Assembly: GCA_000827265.1 (NCBI GenBank)
Contig: KN834767.1
Span: 186,001-250,000 of the forward strand
Length of the DNA stretch: 64,000 bases
Direction of reading: 5' to 3'
Source of the DNA: Collybiopsis luxurians FD-317 M1
Taxonomy: Eukaryota; Basidiomycota; Agaricomycetes; Agaricales; Omphalotaceae
Of this stretch, positions 11,024 to 25,033 are shown one piece after another (within the stretch, counting starts at the first letter, position 1; each line of letters begins with the position of its first letter). The notes beneath the pieces are model-generated. The model worked only from the letters and a program-made list of their open reading frames with translations, ran no database searches and had not been told where the DNA came from. Both the position numbers and the translations under genes were made by a program.

Positions 11024-13519
11024 CTATAGAAACGCGTCCTTCGTTAAGGTACCCTAAGAACGACGAGTTAGATTTACATGTACGTTAATATACGGAAAAA
11101 AGGTCGACGCATCGCCAAACGATAATGTTAAGGCGAGAAGAGAAAAGGGATGGCAAAAGATAACGTACCTTCACTTGCTCGAAATTCACGAAAGCTTTCT
11201 CAACATCCCACCCGTTATTAGTTAGACAGTCTACCGAAAACTGTATATTTAACCCTGTCCGAGCACAGATGTGCATCACCATTGATCGTTGGGGCTCCGG
11301 CTGCAGAATAATTAATCAATATCCTCTTGACATAGATGGATGTCAAAAAACTTACTATTGAAGCCACCGCGGCTTGCTGTTCAGCCGACAGCTGAAGAGG
11401 CTGGCTGGGTTGCTTGGGTGTTGAGCTTGCGTTCTCTGTGCTTTGCTTGGAAACTGGATCTGGCTGCACGATCATGGGCCCGGGCTTCCATGAGTCTGGT
11501 GAAGAATAAGCCCGTATGGTCCACTGGTCCGATATTATGACAACATCCCATCCACTCAATTTGGCGCTAGAGCACCGTGTCAGTTGCGGCTAAAAATTTG
11601 GAGATAGGTTTGACGGTGACATACCGAGAGCCGTCAGGCGCAGGTACTAAAACGAACGTTCTATCAAACGAGCGGAGACCCTCCGCTGGGACTTGATAAA
11701 AGGATTAATATTCGCTTGAAAGGGTCAGGAAATTTGCCGAAACGTACACTCAGTTAATTCCCCGTGTACCATCACCAATAAACCCATCGTTCCCCCATGA
11801 GCGACGGGAAAACAATCGACACAGAACTTTTCCGGAGGACCAGAAATGTCATGCTTGGTGTTCGGCAGTCCGGAGATATATTTGACAATAGCTTCACCGC
11901 CAATGAGGAGTCGTTGAACCTGTTTGTCGTGGGACTGCGCTAGCCGCATGAGATTACGCGAACCCCCATCCTTCTTGGTTAACCACGGACTCCATTCTAG
12001 CTTTTTCTGATTAGGGAGCTTGTGATGAAGTCCCAAGTTCCGAGCACGTTCTGGTATAGACGTATTACATGAGTATGAAAAAGTGGCAGATGCGTCATAG
12101 GCATCCTGTAAAGCCCCTCGTTGAGAATCATAGGCGGAGAAGAATCTGCCCTGGTTAGGATTGGAAGTGGATTTTGAGCTGCACTCGGACTTACCGAACA
12201 AGGAAAGTGCTGAGTAGAGCTCCGTCGACACCCGCTATGAACGATCCACCCATCTGCAGCGGGAATGTAGTTGATGAAGGTTCAGGAACAGAGACTGGAG
12301 CTTTGTTGGGCTCTTGGGAAACGTCGAACGATATTTGCGCGATGGATTGACCATCTAGAGTCATCAACGACGTGAATCGACGGAACACTTCACTGAAAGA
12401 CACGTATTGTTACTCGTCTGGATACAAGAAAATAGAAGAGACCTACTTTTTGAATTGTTCGGCATTCTTTGCCATCAATTCTTCTCGGAGAGGGTTCCCG
12501 GCGAGGAGCAACTCCTTCAATCCCGTTAACTTGTCCTTCTTTGAAGCTCCCGAGATGCAATCGAGGTCTCTATATGTTCGTATATCATTGTCTTGCAAGG
12601 ATAAATTAACCAGTCCTGGAAGATAATGGCCGAGTAGTGATAGATGTTGACCAGTGAGTTGGTTCTTGGACAAATTGAGCGATTGGACCTGGCATGCTGT
12701 TAGCAGCAATATCGAGAAACAATAATGAATCGTACCGGCGGCTTGAGTTCTTTGGCGAGCTTGAAAATCACAGCTGCATCGCGGGCATTTCCGCCGTGAC
12801 CAGGAGGTGTAAGGTTGAACTTCTTTACAATGTCATCTTCGATCATGTTCTGCATAGACCTAAGCGACACGGTTTGATATCCAATTATAAAAACAACTCA
12901 CGCTGAGGTCTAACAACGCCGAATCAGCATTCCACCGTTTTTGGACCAACTTTCTCCATGGCTCAACACCCTTTAACGTTGCGCGCCCTGTTGTCGTCCG
13001 TACGGGAATCAAAGAAGGGGAAGCACTTGATCCTGCTGCTCCTGAAACCGCGTTCCGGCGAAGACGGCTAGCCGTTGTCGGACGAGCCGCGCCACGTATA
13101 GATAGAGGATCCGAGGGTCCAGCGTGATTGAGGTTTATACGAGAAGACAGCTGATAAGGCGAGAGAGAGGATATTTGTGTGTAAGTCGCTCGTTCGCAGC
13201 AGAGACAAGGAGAAAGAGGGAGCACGGGAAGACCAAGAACTCAGTGCGTGAAGAATTTGGACTCGAACCCCCTGGAATTCTGAGGGAAAAGTTAATAAGC
13301 AAGTACAATGATATTTACCGATTTAGCAGGGCCAGATTCCTGTTTGTATGCGTCCATCGGACGAGGTCTATGTGACCGGTTTTTGCCTGATCCTTTGCGT
13401 CCTCCAGGCTTGTCTGCGAGATCCCTCATTTTAGTATCTCTATCCATGAGACCTGCATTTCTGAGGGCATTCGAAGCCAATGTTCTCGATCCAGGCGCAG
13501 GGGTTGGACTAGAAAACAT
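11024..13519 (-). CDS. MEX67: mRNA export receptor Mex67/NXF1-like
   Basis: Nuclear mRNA export factor that, with Mtr2/p15, carries mRNPs through the nuclear pore. Domains in order are a basic N-terminus; a segment with [13 protein letters not shown] leading to the RNA-binding/LRR part; leucine-rich repeats ([35 protein letters not shown]); an NTF2-like domain ([32 protein letters not shown]); a Gln/Pro linker; and a TAP-C/UBA domain ([15 protein letters not shown], then NGWDVEKAF). The last exon, after acceptor gttcttag, supplies GTLTKDAFL and the stop at 11024, which matches the way this domain usually ends. The start MFSSPTP at 13519 is the only upstream in-frame ATG that splices to the [11 protein letters not shown] exon. 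The first intron is the least certain. Confidence 0.9.
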
Positions 13520-13708
13520 AAGTGGCGACCGGACTTGTGTGGTAGTAAATTAAAGAAAGCCGACAGAGGCCTGCACAACTGGGAAAAGCTATGTCATTTG
13601 TTCACGCGATCACGACATGACTCAAACAATAGCTTCGGTATTTAGATCCGGAAGTTTTCTATTTTAGGTTACTTCCGCCGGAACAACGACAGACGCCAAA
13701 CAACTACG

Positions 13709-16700
13709 CTACGACCGCTTGCCCTCGTTCAACTTTCTTGCGAATGCTTCTCGACACGAAAAATGTGTCACTTCACCTCTGTACGACAGTGAGCATCTCA
13801 AACAAGGCAACTTCGCATTACCCACCTCGGACTGTGAACAGCAATGATCGTAGGTCCAATCCTCTTGTGACATTGCGGGCATCTAAAATAATCGTCAGAA
13901 CAGCTGACTTGCATGAGTCATTGCATCGCCTACATCCTGCTATCAGTCACTTTCACCCTCTTCGTTTGCAGCGACATCAACTTGCGCGCTATCTGGTCAT
14001 TCCGCGCCTTGCTGATTTGTCGTACGACGTCAGTGTCAAAGGTGGGTATTCTTAAACCTTCAATGAGGAAGGTTCGGACATCATTCAGTGTAACAAGAGG
14101 AGGAAGAAGCTGAAGAGCTTCAGTAGTGTCTAAACGGCGACTGTGTCGACTAATGAGCTCGAGAGCAGGCCTCAATAGATCCGCATCTGTCTTGACGGTA
14201 GGGCGTAGATAAATCCGAAGCAATGTGAGGAAAACGTTGCTTGTTTCCGTTCCCGGTTGATGGTATTGCTTGCAGTATCTGTTCACCTGTGATTAGAACC
14301 ATATGCAGCTGATGTAGTAGTATCACCAACTCTTCTGCCTTGAGATAATCCTGAAGCCGGTATACATACAATTCGAGCGCCTGATCATGGCGACCCAATT
14401 TCCCAAGCAGCACTGCTCGGGCCTCGTATAAATCTACTCAACCGGTCAACCAGGCCAAACAATTTCCTAAAGTTCAATTCGATATACCTTCAGAGGACAG
14501 CAGACCATATAGTCGATCCACGCGATAGCGCGTTGTCGTAGAAATGAACTCCAGCAGCTTATCATACGATTCTCGCCCAGATTCTAGCACAGTGAATCAG
14601 ATACCAACGTCCGAGTGAAAGTAGAACACTCACCTTCATCCTTGCTCTTCCTAGCATCAAGTGTTATCTTTGCATACAGCTCTGCGAGTCGATCATGGTA
14701 TTCAGTAGATTCCTCTTCCCTTTCTTGAATCAAGTATTCCAGATACTTTGTGCAAAGGACCGGACTAATCTTCTCCAGATAATCAGCAACGTGATCACGA
14801 GGCAGGTCTACATCGTCAGATTTGAATATCTATCCTGTCGGTAAGCTCGAGTAACAATTTCAAGGAAAAGAGAGCCCACCTCCAGGGCTCTTGTAGAATC
14901 CTGCTCAATGACCCATCGAGCGGAATCAAACACTTGGTCTTCATATTCTGGACCCAGTTTACGCATATATTGAATAGAATCATACAGCCTTTCTTCAATA
15001 TCTTCCTCTTTCTCCCCGAGTCTGAACGAACTTCAATCTTACGGTGAGATGGACAGAATGCAATTGACTACTCACTGTCGCAGAAGATCGAGCGCCTTTT
15101 TGTGCATTTTCTTTTGATTATACAAATCCTTGAGCTCCCTGAACATCTACGAATAGCGACGTCAAACAATGTCAGGGCGGACTTTCGTTCTCACTTACGC
15201 CTCTAGCCTTCAACACACCCTCCACTTCCTCAGCATCACACCAATTCGGAATTCTAACCAGCGATCCTGCCAATGATGGCCTTACGACGAGATACGATTT
15301 GAAGAGCACCGTGTCGACAATTTGCGCACATCGCAGCAATTGTTCCGGTGTAAGCTGAGAGAAAGGTGCATCGGGTAACGCATACAAATCTTCAACAGAT
15401 ATGGCTGAAAGTGGTGTAATCTGATGGGCCTGGTCGGCGGGGGTTATACCTACAAGACTTAGAGCATGTCCGAGTTTTGGCCGTCGATCTGGGAAGCTCC
15501 TAGCAAGACTTTCTACGGAGCGATGATAATCTGCAGGAATCGTGGGCAGCCAGTCAGAACTAGTTCACAACAATCTCTTTATACTTGCCATTGTCGACGT
15601 TAGGTTTGGTAGGTTTAGGTGTGTGCGACTTGATAGATGCTGCGTCGTCATCTTTCTGGGCTGCAGCGGTAGATCCCATGAAGGCACCAAGACCCATTAA
15701 GCGCCCTCGGATTGACCCAGTACTACCCATAGACGCTCCCAAGTTATCAAGCAGGTCGGTAGCGGTAGTGGCTAAGGGCTGAGGTATTGCTTCCTTTGTG
15801 CCCTCAATATCCTTGGGAAGCTCTGATATATTATCCCCGGGAGACTGCTCTACAGGAGACTCTGAATGTTTCGGACCAGCGTACAACTCGATCCATTTTT
15901 CCGGGGGAACAGATAGTCGTCCTGAGATGGGCTCTGGGTAAAGTGCGACAACCTTGGCTGGATTGATGTTGAGTTCTGCGAATGTGTTGATAGCTTCATC
16001 GAAACGTCCGGCTTGAAACTCAACAACAGCATTCAGAGCTCGGATTTGTATTCTTCGATCGTCCTACAATCAATTGTAAGTGGAAGAGCATTGATCACTG
16101 AAGAAACTTTTACTTTTTCAGGAAGAGATTTAACATCAATGGTTTCGAGGAGCTTGAGAGCATCTGAATATTGGCCAGCCGACACGAGCTCATCTATCTG
16201 TTCAGCCCATGGCTTCATTCTACACAGCCATATGGTGGTTCCTTCGTTTGTAGCTGCTGTACGGTCTATGGGTGTGGTCGCAAGGAATAATGAAAATTCA
16301 TCTATCGAAGGTGTCATGAGCCGTACAGTTGCATTGACCGGGGGAGGAGTATTGATGGCAGGCGTCTGGGAAGATAAATTTGACGAATCCTTGAATGGAT
16401 AGATAAAGGTCTGTGTAGGAAGCAGTGATATGGAGGAGCGAACTTGGACAGCGCTCATGGGAGGGGAATTCTGGTGAGACAAATCCACGTCTGGGGAATT
16501 TGTTGATCCAGGAGGGAGAACGGAGAAGATATAAGGCTTGACCAGAGCTGAAAGGTAGTATTAAAAACGAGCGAATGCTACGATATATTCCAGGCAAACC
16601 TATTTCTTCGGGAGGTGCTGGCCAGCCTATGGTCTCTGGCCGGGACGACTTTGCCTCCTTCCCAATGATGATTCCTTCGTCTGAACAAGCAAGAAGTGAG

Positions 16701-17636
16701 CTTGAGTTTGAGAAAAAAGCACCACCGCGACGTACTATCTTTGACGATCAAAGTCTCTTCCTCGTTAAGATTTAGTACTCCAGGTTTGGATTTGGCACCA
16801 AGACCGAGAGTCATGTATCCTGAAAGGCCAGTGAAGGCACCCATGGTCGTAGAGGGGCCAGCCGCAGGCAAGGGCATTGCTACGTCGGTCACCGTATTTC
16901 GGGAGATCGAAAATACGGCGTACTCGGTAGCAGAGTATGCAAAACATGCGTGGTCATTGTCCATGAAAGTGATTATCCGAGGGGAATGCGGTAGTGAACA
17001 TTCCTGTGGTAAGAAATTCTAACTCAGATCGCAAAAGTGTGGTTCGGGGTCGCACCTTGAGCTCCTGAGCGTCCCCATCCTTCCAAGAATAGATTACGAC
17101 CTTCCGACGGCATCCAACAAGCAAATATGTCATGAGTACAGGTATAGAGGATGGTTTCGTGAATTCATCTTGGCTTTGTAAAGCAGATTCGGAATGGAAA
17201 GTAAACGAATGGATCCTGAACGAGAAAGCGGCCTTTGCAGCGTTTAACACGGTTGGAGGTGAGAATGAAGGGAGCGGAAACAGGGATACGATGGATTCTT
17301 GTAGAATAATGAGATAAAAGAAATACAAGATTGAGTGAGGACATACCTGAAAGTGTCACTATCGAGTTTATGTCCCTGATAAACCCTAGCTGCTCAATCG
17401 ACTTGCGCGTCAAACCTTTCCTCACATCAGCCAAAGTCAACTCGGAGGCTTCTTGATTATATATATGTAGATTTCCCGTTGAAGTTCCAAGGTAAATTCT
17501 GTCACCTACAAAATACGGATAAGACTTGGATTCGTGGGCACGTTGTAATCAAACAAGACTTGCGTTGAACGAGCAGGGATTCAATTCTCTCTTTGAACCC
17601 AGAAAGTACAATCTTTGGGGTCAGAAATGGCGCCAT
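13709..17636 (-). CDS. VPS39: HOPS complex subunit Vps39/Vam6-like
   Basis: Vacuolar tethering factor that acts with Rab7/Ypt7 in late endosome-vacuole fusion. Start MAPFLTPKIVLSGFKERI, then a CNH-type propeller (DRIYLGTSTGNLHIYNQE, GFIRDINSIVTLS, VRLMTPSIDEFSLF), a central helical clathrin-repeat-like region, and near the end ALELISRHSRRLD and LQLLPPLVTLNDVRTFL. The C-terminus is a Cys/His element: MCPQCHKRIG, an intron, then EVTHFSCREAF and the stop at 13709. A two-domain CNH plus zinc-element layout is typical of Vps39 and TGFBRAP1. Intron 1 (17506-17563) appears to use a GC donor: CAAC|gcaagt to tttgtag|GT gives LLVQRDRIYLG, while the nearby GT choices break the frame. Confidence 0.9.
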
Positions 17637-17913
17637 TATTGAGCATAGTAGAATATAAGCCCAGTGCGGTACAGATAATCCCTACTGAAGGGATGAATCG
17701 GGGAGAGTCAGTGTAGTTCGCAAACGCCGTCAGTGACGGCATAAATAAACACGTGATCTGCGATAACTCGCTTTGACCTTCAATCTAAATACTTTCGTAT
17801 GTGTGCGTTGATGCCGGTGCATCCTTATAGACTGGATTGATTTATCCACATTCGATAATATTATTTCATTTCATAGAGCATAAAACTAGGAAATATTAGA
17901 CCGAACTAAATTA

Positions 17914-20900
17914 TTATGGAGTCCAGGTCGTGCTCAAAGGTAGATTCCGAGAACTACCCCCAACCGAAATCGTGAAGGTTCCGTCGGGAACATACCACTG
18001 CTGGTCCGCCACGCTCCACACAGACACATCCTTGCGGCGGATTTGGAAAGACGCAGTACCGCTTGCGCCAGCCGCGATGTCTTTGACCTTGTCGAAACCG
18101 CGGAGCATGCGAATTGGCTGGCTTTCTTCAGGAATAGAGATATACTAATACACCGTGAGCGAAAGTCCCTAAGCAAATTATTCTCAAAAGAGACTAACCA
18201 ATTGAGCGATCTCACTTCCGGTGACATTCCCGGCGTTGGTAATGGTAGCGGAAGCGGTAAACAGGACGTCGTACAACGAATTAGTACCATCAGACTCTGC
18301 AAATTTCTCGGCGGTTGCCATGAATGAGGTGTTGTCGCTAGAGCCAGTATTGTCGATGACCAAGTCGGAGTAATTGAAGGTGGTGTAAGATAAACCGTAA
18401 CCGAATTCTGTAGAACATATATTCGACATTCAGTTCATGTTCCAAGACATGGGCGCACCTACCATAACGGGGAGTGATGTTCATCTTGTCAAACCATCTG
18501 TAGTCAATGAAAACGCCTTCAGTGAAGTCGGCCTGGGGGGAATAGACATGATCGTCTACGGCCGGATTCGGCTTGGAGGTCGAAACATCAGAACGTCGTC
18601 GTGTAATTTGAAAAACCAGACTTACAGGATAATCATCTAAACTCTTGCCCCAAGTCCAAGGAAGTTTACCATTGGGCGCTACATCTCCGTAAAGAACTGG
18701 AACAAGACCAGCACCGGCTTCCTGGCCAGGTAGATAGGCCATGACAATCGCAGTAATGTTCTCATTATCAACCCACTCTGTAGATGGCCATTTAGTCAAA
18801 AACGAGGCTCTTGGACCGGCATGAAGCGCACTTACTCTCAATGTTAACGACGCCAGTACTGTGGATGACGAGAATAACATTAGATGAAGAGTTGGCGGCC
18901 TGGGTAATCATAAAGTCCTGATCATCCGTAATATTGAGACTCAAGACATCGGCACCCTCTGTAGACCACCGGTCAACAAAGACCAGAGTGACATCGGCAT
19001 TGGGCAAAAGTGTAGCAATAGCTGTGCTTGCAGCAGAGTTGTTCGTATGCGTTATCACACCCTCAATCTAGGAACAACTCAGTCCGATGGCTAGTCGCGT
19101 TATGAAAAAAATTCACCTCAGCGCCAGTCTCGATAGCTCGCTGCTGAAGAGCATCAAATGGAGTAATGATATATGGTGCAAAACTTGAGCCACTACCACC
19201 TCCGGTAGCGAGGGTCCCGTTCTGTAATGAAGATGAAGATGAGACCGTCTGCAGCTCGGATTTAAATGCGACTAACAAGATTGTTCAGGTCACAAGCGCT
19301 ATTGTACTGCCCACATGCGTTGATTCCAAGGACATTGCTTGCTGCGTCATTACCGACCACGGCGATTCGTTGAGGATTATTGAGGGGAAGACCGCCAGTA
19401 TTCTTGAGAAGAGTGACACTCGACAAACCAATTTCCTTGATGAGCTCTGCGGTCCCTTGCTTTCTGACATTTCGATAACCGTTGGGGAGATTGTTATATG
19501 CGGACAAAGCGTTCTGGCGAATGAAAAGTCAATATACCTGTGAAAGAGCGGAACGAAGACTTACGAAAATGACGTCGGGCAAAGGATCTGTGTCCATGCT
19601 AAAAGAAGAAAAAAAGGACGTGAAAAAGGTGTGTAAACTGATATAGCAACAGACTGACCTGAGGTGGTAGTAAGGGGTTAAAAGACGGAGAACTTTGTCA
19701 CGAAGTTGCTGCTCGGTAATAGTGCCATTGTTAACCATCTCAACCATGGCAGGTCCCCAGAGATCACCGTAAGTTCCATTGAAAGCGCTTCCTGGCATTC
19801 CCTAACCACGAAGATCGTACGTTGGTTTCCACCTTACTTTGAAGGGAAGATACGTACAACGTCGAGGCCATTCCGTGCGCTTTCAACATTGTCCCATTGT
19901 CCTCCCCAGTCACTGATGACGCTTCCTTGAAAGTTTAATTCGGTCTTGAGCAGATAGTTGAGGGAGTGCGCGTCAGCGCAAGAGTGACTATTATTGACCT
20001 GGTTGTACGAGCACCTGTCCCCAAATCGGTCAGATGTATAATATATAGAAGAAATGCAACGGTGGAGCTACGAACATGATATGCGAGGTACCCGCCCGAA
20101 TAGCTTCGACGAATGACCACATATACACTTCATGGGTCGTTTTGTCGTCGACATTCGAGGAGATCCTAGAAAGTATCAAATTGAATTCAACCGACGCTCA
20201 AACGAAGCTCTCATCTTACGGTAATTGTTCAAATGAGGGGAACACACTGTATGCTGCACAAATGTTATCCTGAGATCTGCTGTTCCGTTGAAGTTCCACT
20301 TACATTCGGTAGAGTTGTAGGGATTGCGGAAAGTTTCTTGCTCGTATGCAATATACTGTGGATCGAAGAAGAAAAATCAGTACGGTCCCAATTCTTCGGC
20401 ACTGAGTGACGTTGTGCATACATGTTTGGCAACTGGCGCCACATTTGCATTTAACATTCCTGCGATAGCCTGGTACGACGCCTCTCCACAGGCATAAGGG
20501 TCGGCAAACGTGCCCTCCCAGGCTCGCCCATTACTGTGAATAATATCAGAAGATGAACACGGGAGAAATCTAGACCACACAGTTACGCACAGAACGCTAC
20601 GGCCCAAAGCTAACGTATGTATCAAGGCGAGCGAAATTGATCAGATAAAGAGAGTAAATAACGATGCCAAGTATCACTCACGTCCCCCAGTTACCGGTGC
20701 CAACTAAGATCCAAAGCTACATAAGCCAATCAACTGGCCACGAATAGAAGCCTTACCGGAATATGAACACCTTGATCGTGAAATTCTTGTCCCATAGCTT
20801 TGCTGCGCGCGTAGATGAGCTCTCTGTCCCAAGTAGCAGCCGATGTAACACCGCCAGGAAACTGGGAAATTCCATGCACATCACGAACACCGGCAGGACC

Positions 20901-21323
20901 ATCCTGCAAACACAACGACGGGATATTGAATCGAGGAACCGATCCAGTATTCCCAACACATCGCCCATCAATACCGATAGTCAACTAGAGCGAGCGAAAT
21001 GAGGGACGAGAATAAGGTAAGGCATTTGTAACTTACATTAGCCATCTCTTCGAGTGTCATTTGGGAGACAGTCGCGTTTGCCTTTGCAAAGGCGCTCGCC
21101 CAACCTTTACCTCCATTCGGGGACGCTATAGGTTGAGTCATAAGCACAGAATCAATGGGACGCAGTGCTTTGGAGACATACGAGACGGCCACTCATTGTT
21201 TGCACTGGACGCGTCTCTACGAGAAAATATATGATCAAGGTCACGTTCGAAGGAGTACGCGGATACTGCTTGAGTTGACGCGACAAGAGTAATGAGAAGA
21301 GATCCTAGAGCTTGGGACTTCAT
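17914..21323 (-). CDS. Secreted glycoside hydrolase family 3 beta-glucosidase
   Basis: Extracellular beta-glucosidase, probably releasing glucose from cello-oligosaccharides. A signal peptide starts MKSQALGSLLITLVAS (start 21323; an in-frame ATG 12 codons upstream would bury it). GH3 N-domain motifs: PRFNIPSLCLQDGPAGVRD, FPGGVTSAATWD, and the nucleophile motif VISDWGG with the Asp codon at 19909-19911. C-domain: SSVTLLKNTGGLPLNNP, AVVGNDAA, and FGYGLSYTTF. The end is a fibronectin III-like module (GFDKVKDIAAG, QWYVPDGTFTISVG). Many short introns; length is roughly 850 residues, the usual size. A TATA box lies about 60 bp upstream. It belongs with lignocellulose breakdown. Confidence 0.92.
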
Positions 21324-22290
21324 CCTGGAGGCCGGGTCAAATAGAGCAGGTCTCTTCAAACGAGAAATACAGAACAGCTGCGTTTTTATAGAACATTATG
21401 GATCCATGGCCCGGTTGGGGAAAAATTTGTCATGATGCGTCTGGAGAAATATTCATCCATTTTTTGACATAGAGATAATCAGTTGGGGTCCAATCAACAG
21501 TCCAAATTTACGTGAACTTCGCTCCTTCATGGAGTAGTCCAATATATAAGAATGAGCATAGCATACGCTCTGCATGGCCAAAAATCTTCAGCTATTCTTC
21601 ACCTGGCCATTCTGCACTCTCTAACTAGTCACTCTGGGGAGTCTGGAGAGTCCGGAGAGCTTGTGGAGCGCGAAGATGCGGAAGAAAATGTAAAGGATGA
21701 GCAACATAGGGCGGCCACTCGGATCCTGTGGGGTAACCGTAAAGACCATTCGGAGACGAAGAAGCAAATACCCTCCTCCGCTCAAGCGTCTGACCTGACG
21801 TACTTTATTATCGTGATCTCATTTAAGCAACAGAAATTAACGGAGGATAAGAGCTATAATACAGGTTGTACGAGAAGGATACCCCATCTAAGTAAGTATG
21901 TGCATGCATGGTCGCGACGGTGATGCGTATCTGTCCGCGATCGGGCTTGCTAACCGGACCGCTTGAACCGGAGCTTTGTGCCTGCGCCCAGAACCTGATT
22001 GTGATCCGTTTCGTTATCCGTTCGTGTTCGTCCACCAAGAGACATTTAATTAGGTTTCATGCATGATAGAGACATAACCAAGACGATATCCAAAGAGATC
22101 AGTTGTCTACTTTCTTTACTTGGCCTGCGTCTTTCAGAAACTCATCGACATGTCCTAACAAATCCCGCTGGAACTTGAGCAGCGTCGGACGCATCAAAAT
22201 TTCTCTTTGAAGCACTCCGATGTAACGCAATCTAAATTTACCAGTACATATAGCTGCAGATCCATTATTCCATCGGCACGCTCGTTGACT
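21324..22290. other. Intergenic, GH3 promoter and flanking sequence
   Basis: Contains the GH3 promoter at its left end and the 3' flank of the spartin-like gene at its right. A plus-strand ORF at 21552-21923 is Ser/Glu-rich with no family resemblance and is not called. A small imperfect repeat of ggagagtc/tggagagt type sits near 21637-21660. Confidence 0.5.
21384..21390 (-). promoter_or_regulatory. TATA box of the GH3 gene
   Basis: Reads TATAAAA on the minus strand, about 60 bp before the chosen ATG at 21323. This is a normal distance for a highly expressed secreted enzyme. Confidence 0.55.
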
Positions 22291-23832
22291 TTATTTTGCG
22301 AATTTACTCTTCACGTATTGCTTCGCAACCCTCTTTACCAGAGCTTTTCTCCCAATGCCGTGGAGGTCAATATACACCAAAGCAACATTTCGTACTGTAC
22401 CGGCCATAAGGGAGGTGCTTTGCGCAGCTTCGGCGCCATATCTGCAACGATGATGACCCATATAAAAATATGAAAATAATGGAAGCATTTGAACATGATA
22501 CTCACTGATGCGCAACTACCCGGGTAGCGTCCCGACTTCCGACATTTAAGAGTTGCTTCGCAGATTCATCTAACGTCGAGAGGATCAAATCCGCTGATAA
22601 AATAAGTTTTGCCTTCTTGTTGAGGGCACGAGGTGGCAGCGGAGGTGCAGAGTCATCAGAATGCGGAGGCAGGGGTGGGTTTTCACCAAGGCGTGGAGGA
22701 AGAGGAGGTTTAGCATTTATCGAAGGATTCGGAGTGGAAGAGTATGGTGGCGGAGGCGAGCTTGACGATGACGGGGTGTTTGATGCATACGAAGCTCCTT
22801 TTGCACTGTCCTTGGCCCCGATGATTTTTGAAATCATCCCGTCTACGACTGCCAAGGTCTTTCCACTTATTTTCACAGCCTGAGCGCTGAGAGCATGTGC
22901 ATGCGTAAGTCCTGATTGTGTCCGAGAAGACGATATGAAAGCTACAGCTTTAGATTGAGTCGAAGCCGTGCTGGAAACAGACGCTGCTGAAGATGAAGGG
23001 CGCGAGGAAGGAGATGAATGCGCAATGTAGTACGAGGAAGCGGACGAGATGACGTTCACGAGGAGATTTGTGGTTTGGGAAATTCCCTGACTATAATATG
23101 AAGCTTGTATGGAGCTTTCTTCGGAAGAGGTAGGAGCACTTACCTGACTAGCTTCGCAGACTTGGTCATCCAATCTTGTTGATCGGCAGGAATGTTTCTT
23201 GCAAAAGCTACAATAGCTCCCTCTTCCTCCTCCTCGCTCATTTCAATAATGACAGGATCATGTTCATGGCCCTTTGTAGGACGGGAGAGGGCTCCATCTT
23301 CATGAACGGAAATCTTCTTGTCCACCTCGCCAATTATTTCACCAGAGTCTTCGTTCACTAAAACAAGGTGACCACGAAGATTCTGAGGCGCATCCATCAA
23401 CGACATTTTGTGAGGTAGTTCAGGGGTTGAATTGTCTCGAAAATTAGCATATTCGGTAAGAATACCGTCCAAAGTGTCCACTTCCTCTCGTCTTTGCGTC
23501 GTCCAATCGTTAACCGTTCCCAAAGTAATATCAGGTATGTACAACTCGAGTTCTTCAGGATCAGAATCTGTGCCGCTGAAGATATATGTCCGCCCTCTGC
23601 CCTCCAACTCCTCAGAAGTCAGAGTGATCGTCCGCCGAGGATCCAAAGGAATTTCGTCAGCGTTGATGCGAAGGATGAGAAAGATGTTTCGGTCAAGGAC
23701 GGCTTGAACATCAGGTGGAACGGAGATGCACTCCACGGTCAATGTGCCAGTTTGAGAGTGCGACGATTGTCTAGAGTACAAAGTAACACCCGTTAAATTA
23801 AGTAAAACAAAACCTTCGAGACTAGATGCCAT
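22291..23832 (-). CDS. Spartin/senescence-domain protein
   Basis: Three exons (23144-23832, 22506-23090, 22291-22441) join cleanly into 474 residues. The N-terminal half holds GHLVLVNEDSGEIIGEVD followed by a short conserved block (DPVIIEMSEEE, PADQQDWMTKSAKLVS). The C-terminal half is the senescence/spartin region: QTTNLLVNVISSASSYYIA, SGKTLAVVDGMISKIIG, and the final exon with GTVRNVALVYIDLHGIGRKA. Between them lies a low-complexity Ser/Pro linker with PPLPPR motifs that could bind SH3 domains. Spartin relatives associate with lipid droplets and endosomal membranes; the same role here is inference. The start MASSLEG was preferred to an upstream MDTRLEP 17 codons earlier. Both are possible. 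Confidence 0.88.
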
Positions 23833-25033
23833 GATGGTTGCGATTGAAGACCTGGGGCTCCAAGGCTCAAGCCTAGTATCCAATCACTATGGACGTCATG
23901 TGGTTTTGGATCAGCGACGACAACAAACGACGACAACATCGGAGCTGAGCATAGAGTTGCGCTGTATAATCCTTGGCATGCTTGACAGTCAGATTCATAG
24001 CGGGCTGTGAACTCAGAGTAAGCCGAGTCACGGTCACGAGCGCTCAAGGATGAGGTGTAGCAAGGAGACTTTATTTTCAAGGACGGTGACGAGCTTGTGG
24101 TAGATGAAGTCTTGTTGAGCTCTACTTTCTGCGACTACGATGGAAATGGAGCAACTAGGACAGTCACTTGCAAAGCTGTCACCGACAGAAGCAGCACTAC
24201 GACTGGTTTTCAAATTGAACGAGGCACCGACGTGTTAACCCTTCTCCGGAGACTGTAGCTGAAGTATTCAACTTTCTGTGGTACATCTTTTCGTTTTCCA
24301 TTCGCCAAAGGTCCAAAAACCCGATCTTCGCAACCAGTACGCTCTCGGGAGGTACTGGGCAGGGCGGACAGGTTTGTCATCTCAAAGTAGACCCAGGACT
24401 CAAAACCAATCCAATGCGATTCTTTTTCCCGTTACATCGTTATTCAGAAGTCAAAACTCGTACCTACATCTGGCAAAATATAACCTCGAGCGAACAAGTT
24501 ACTGCGCCAAACTTTTCACTAGACGTATAATGCTCGTTATTCTTGCCCGACTACGTACCTGTCCCTGCCTCAACCCAAAATACAGTGCTCCAAATAAAGA
24601 AGCTCTCTTTGGGAGTATTCAGTGATTTGTTGCGCCGTGCGACTCAATTCACACCGATGGGAGTAATCGTCTTCTCTTGTATTCCCTGGATTCTCACTCA
24701 AGTACGAATTCCCACCATCCAACACTGGCATGAACGAACCACTCTTTCGTCATATCCACGGTTGGGCCAATTGCGCTGTTTCGCTTCTTCTATGTATATA
24801 ATGTTCTACCAGGGTAAATGCATCGACCATCACGGTCTGCAATTCCTCTGCCGATGATTGGGGCAAAAGGACGCTCGCTCCAAGGGTTCCACGACTGAAA
24901 GTGCGAGCTAGCATTGGGAAGCTGGGTATACTTTGTTTAAACAGGCCAGGCCTTGGTACCCACGGACGTACTATTAATTCAAGCAAGTTTCGAGAGCTCA
25001 TCCAGCTGCTTCTGTGAGACACTTAGTATCGCC
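23833..25033. other. Intergenic, divergent promoter region, about 1.2 kb
   Basis: Between the 5' ends of the spartin-like gene (-) and the secreted-protein gene (+). ORFs at 24278-24625 (+), 24543-24857 (+) and 24750-25022 (-) overlap one another, have no recognisable features, and are not called. Confidence 0.5.

Noticed and set aside
13251..13275. A tRNA-like T-arm (gggggttcgagtcc on the minus strand)
   Set aside because: The stem after the loop does not pair with the G run, and no acceptor stem, D-arm or anticodon arm could be built around it. It lies inside the likely first intron of Mex67.
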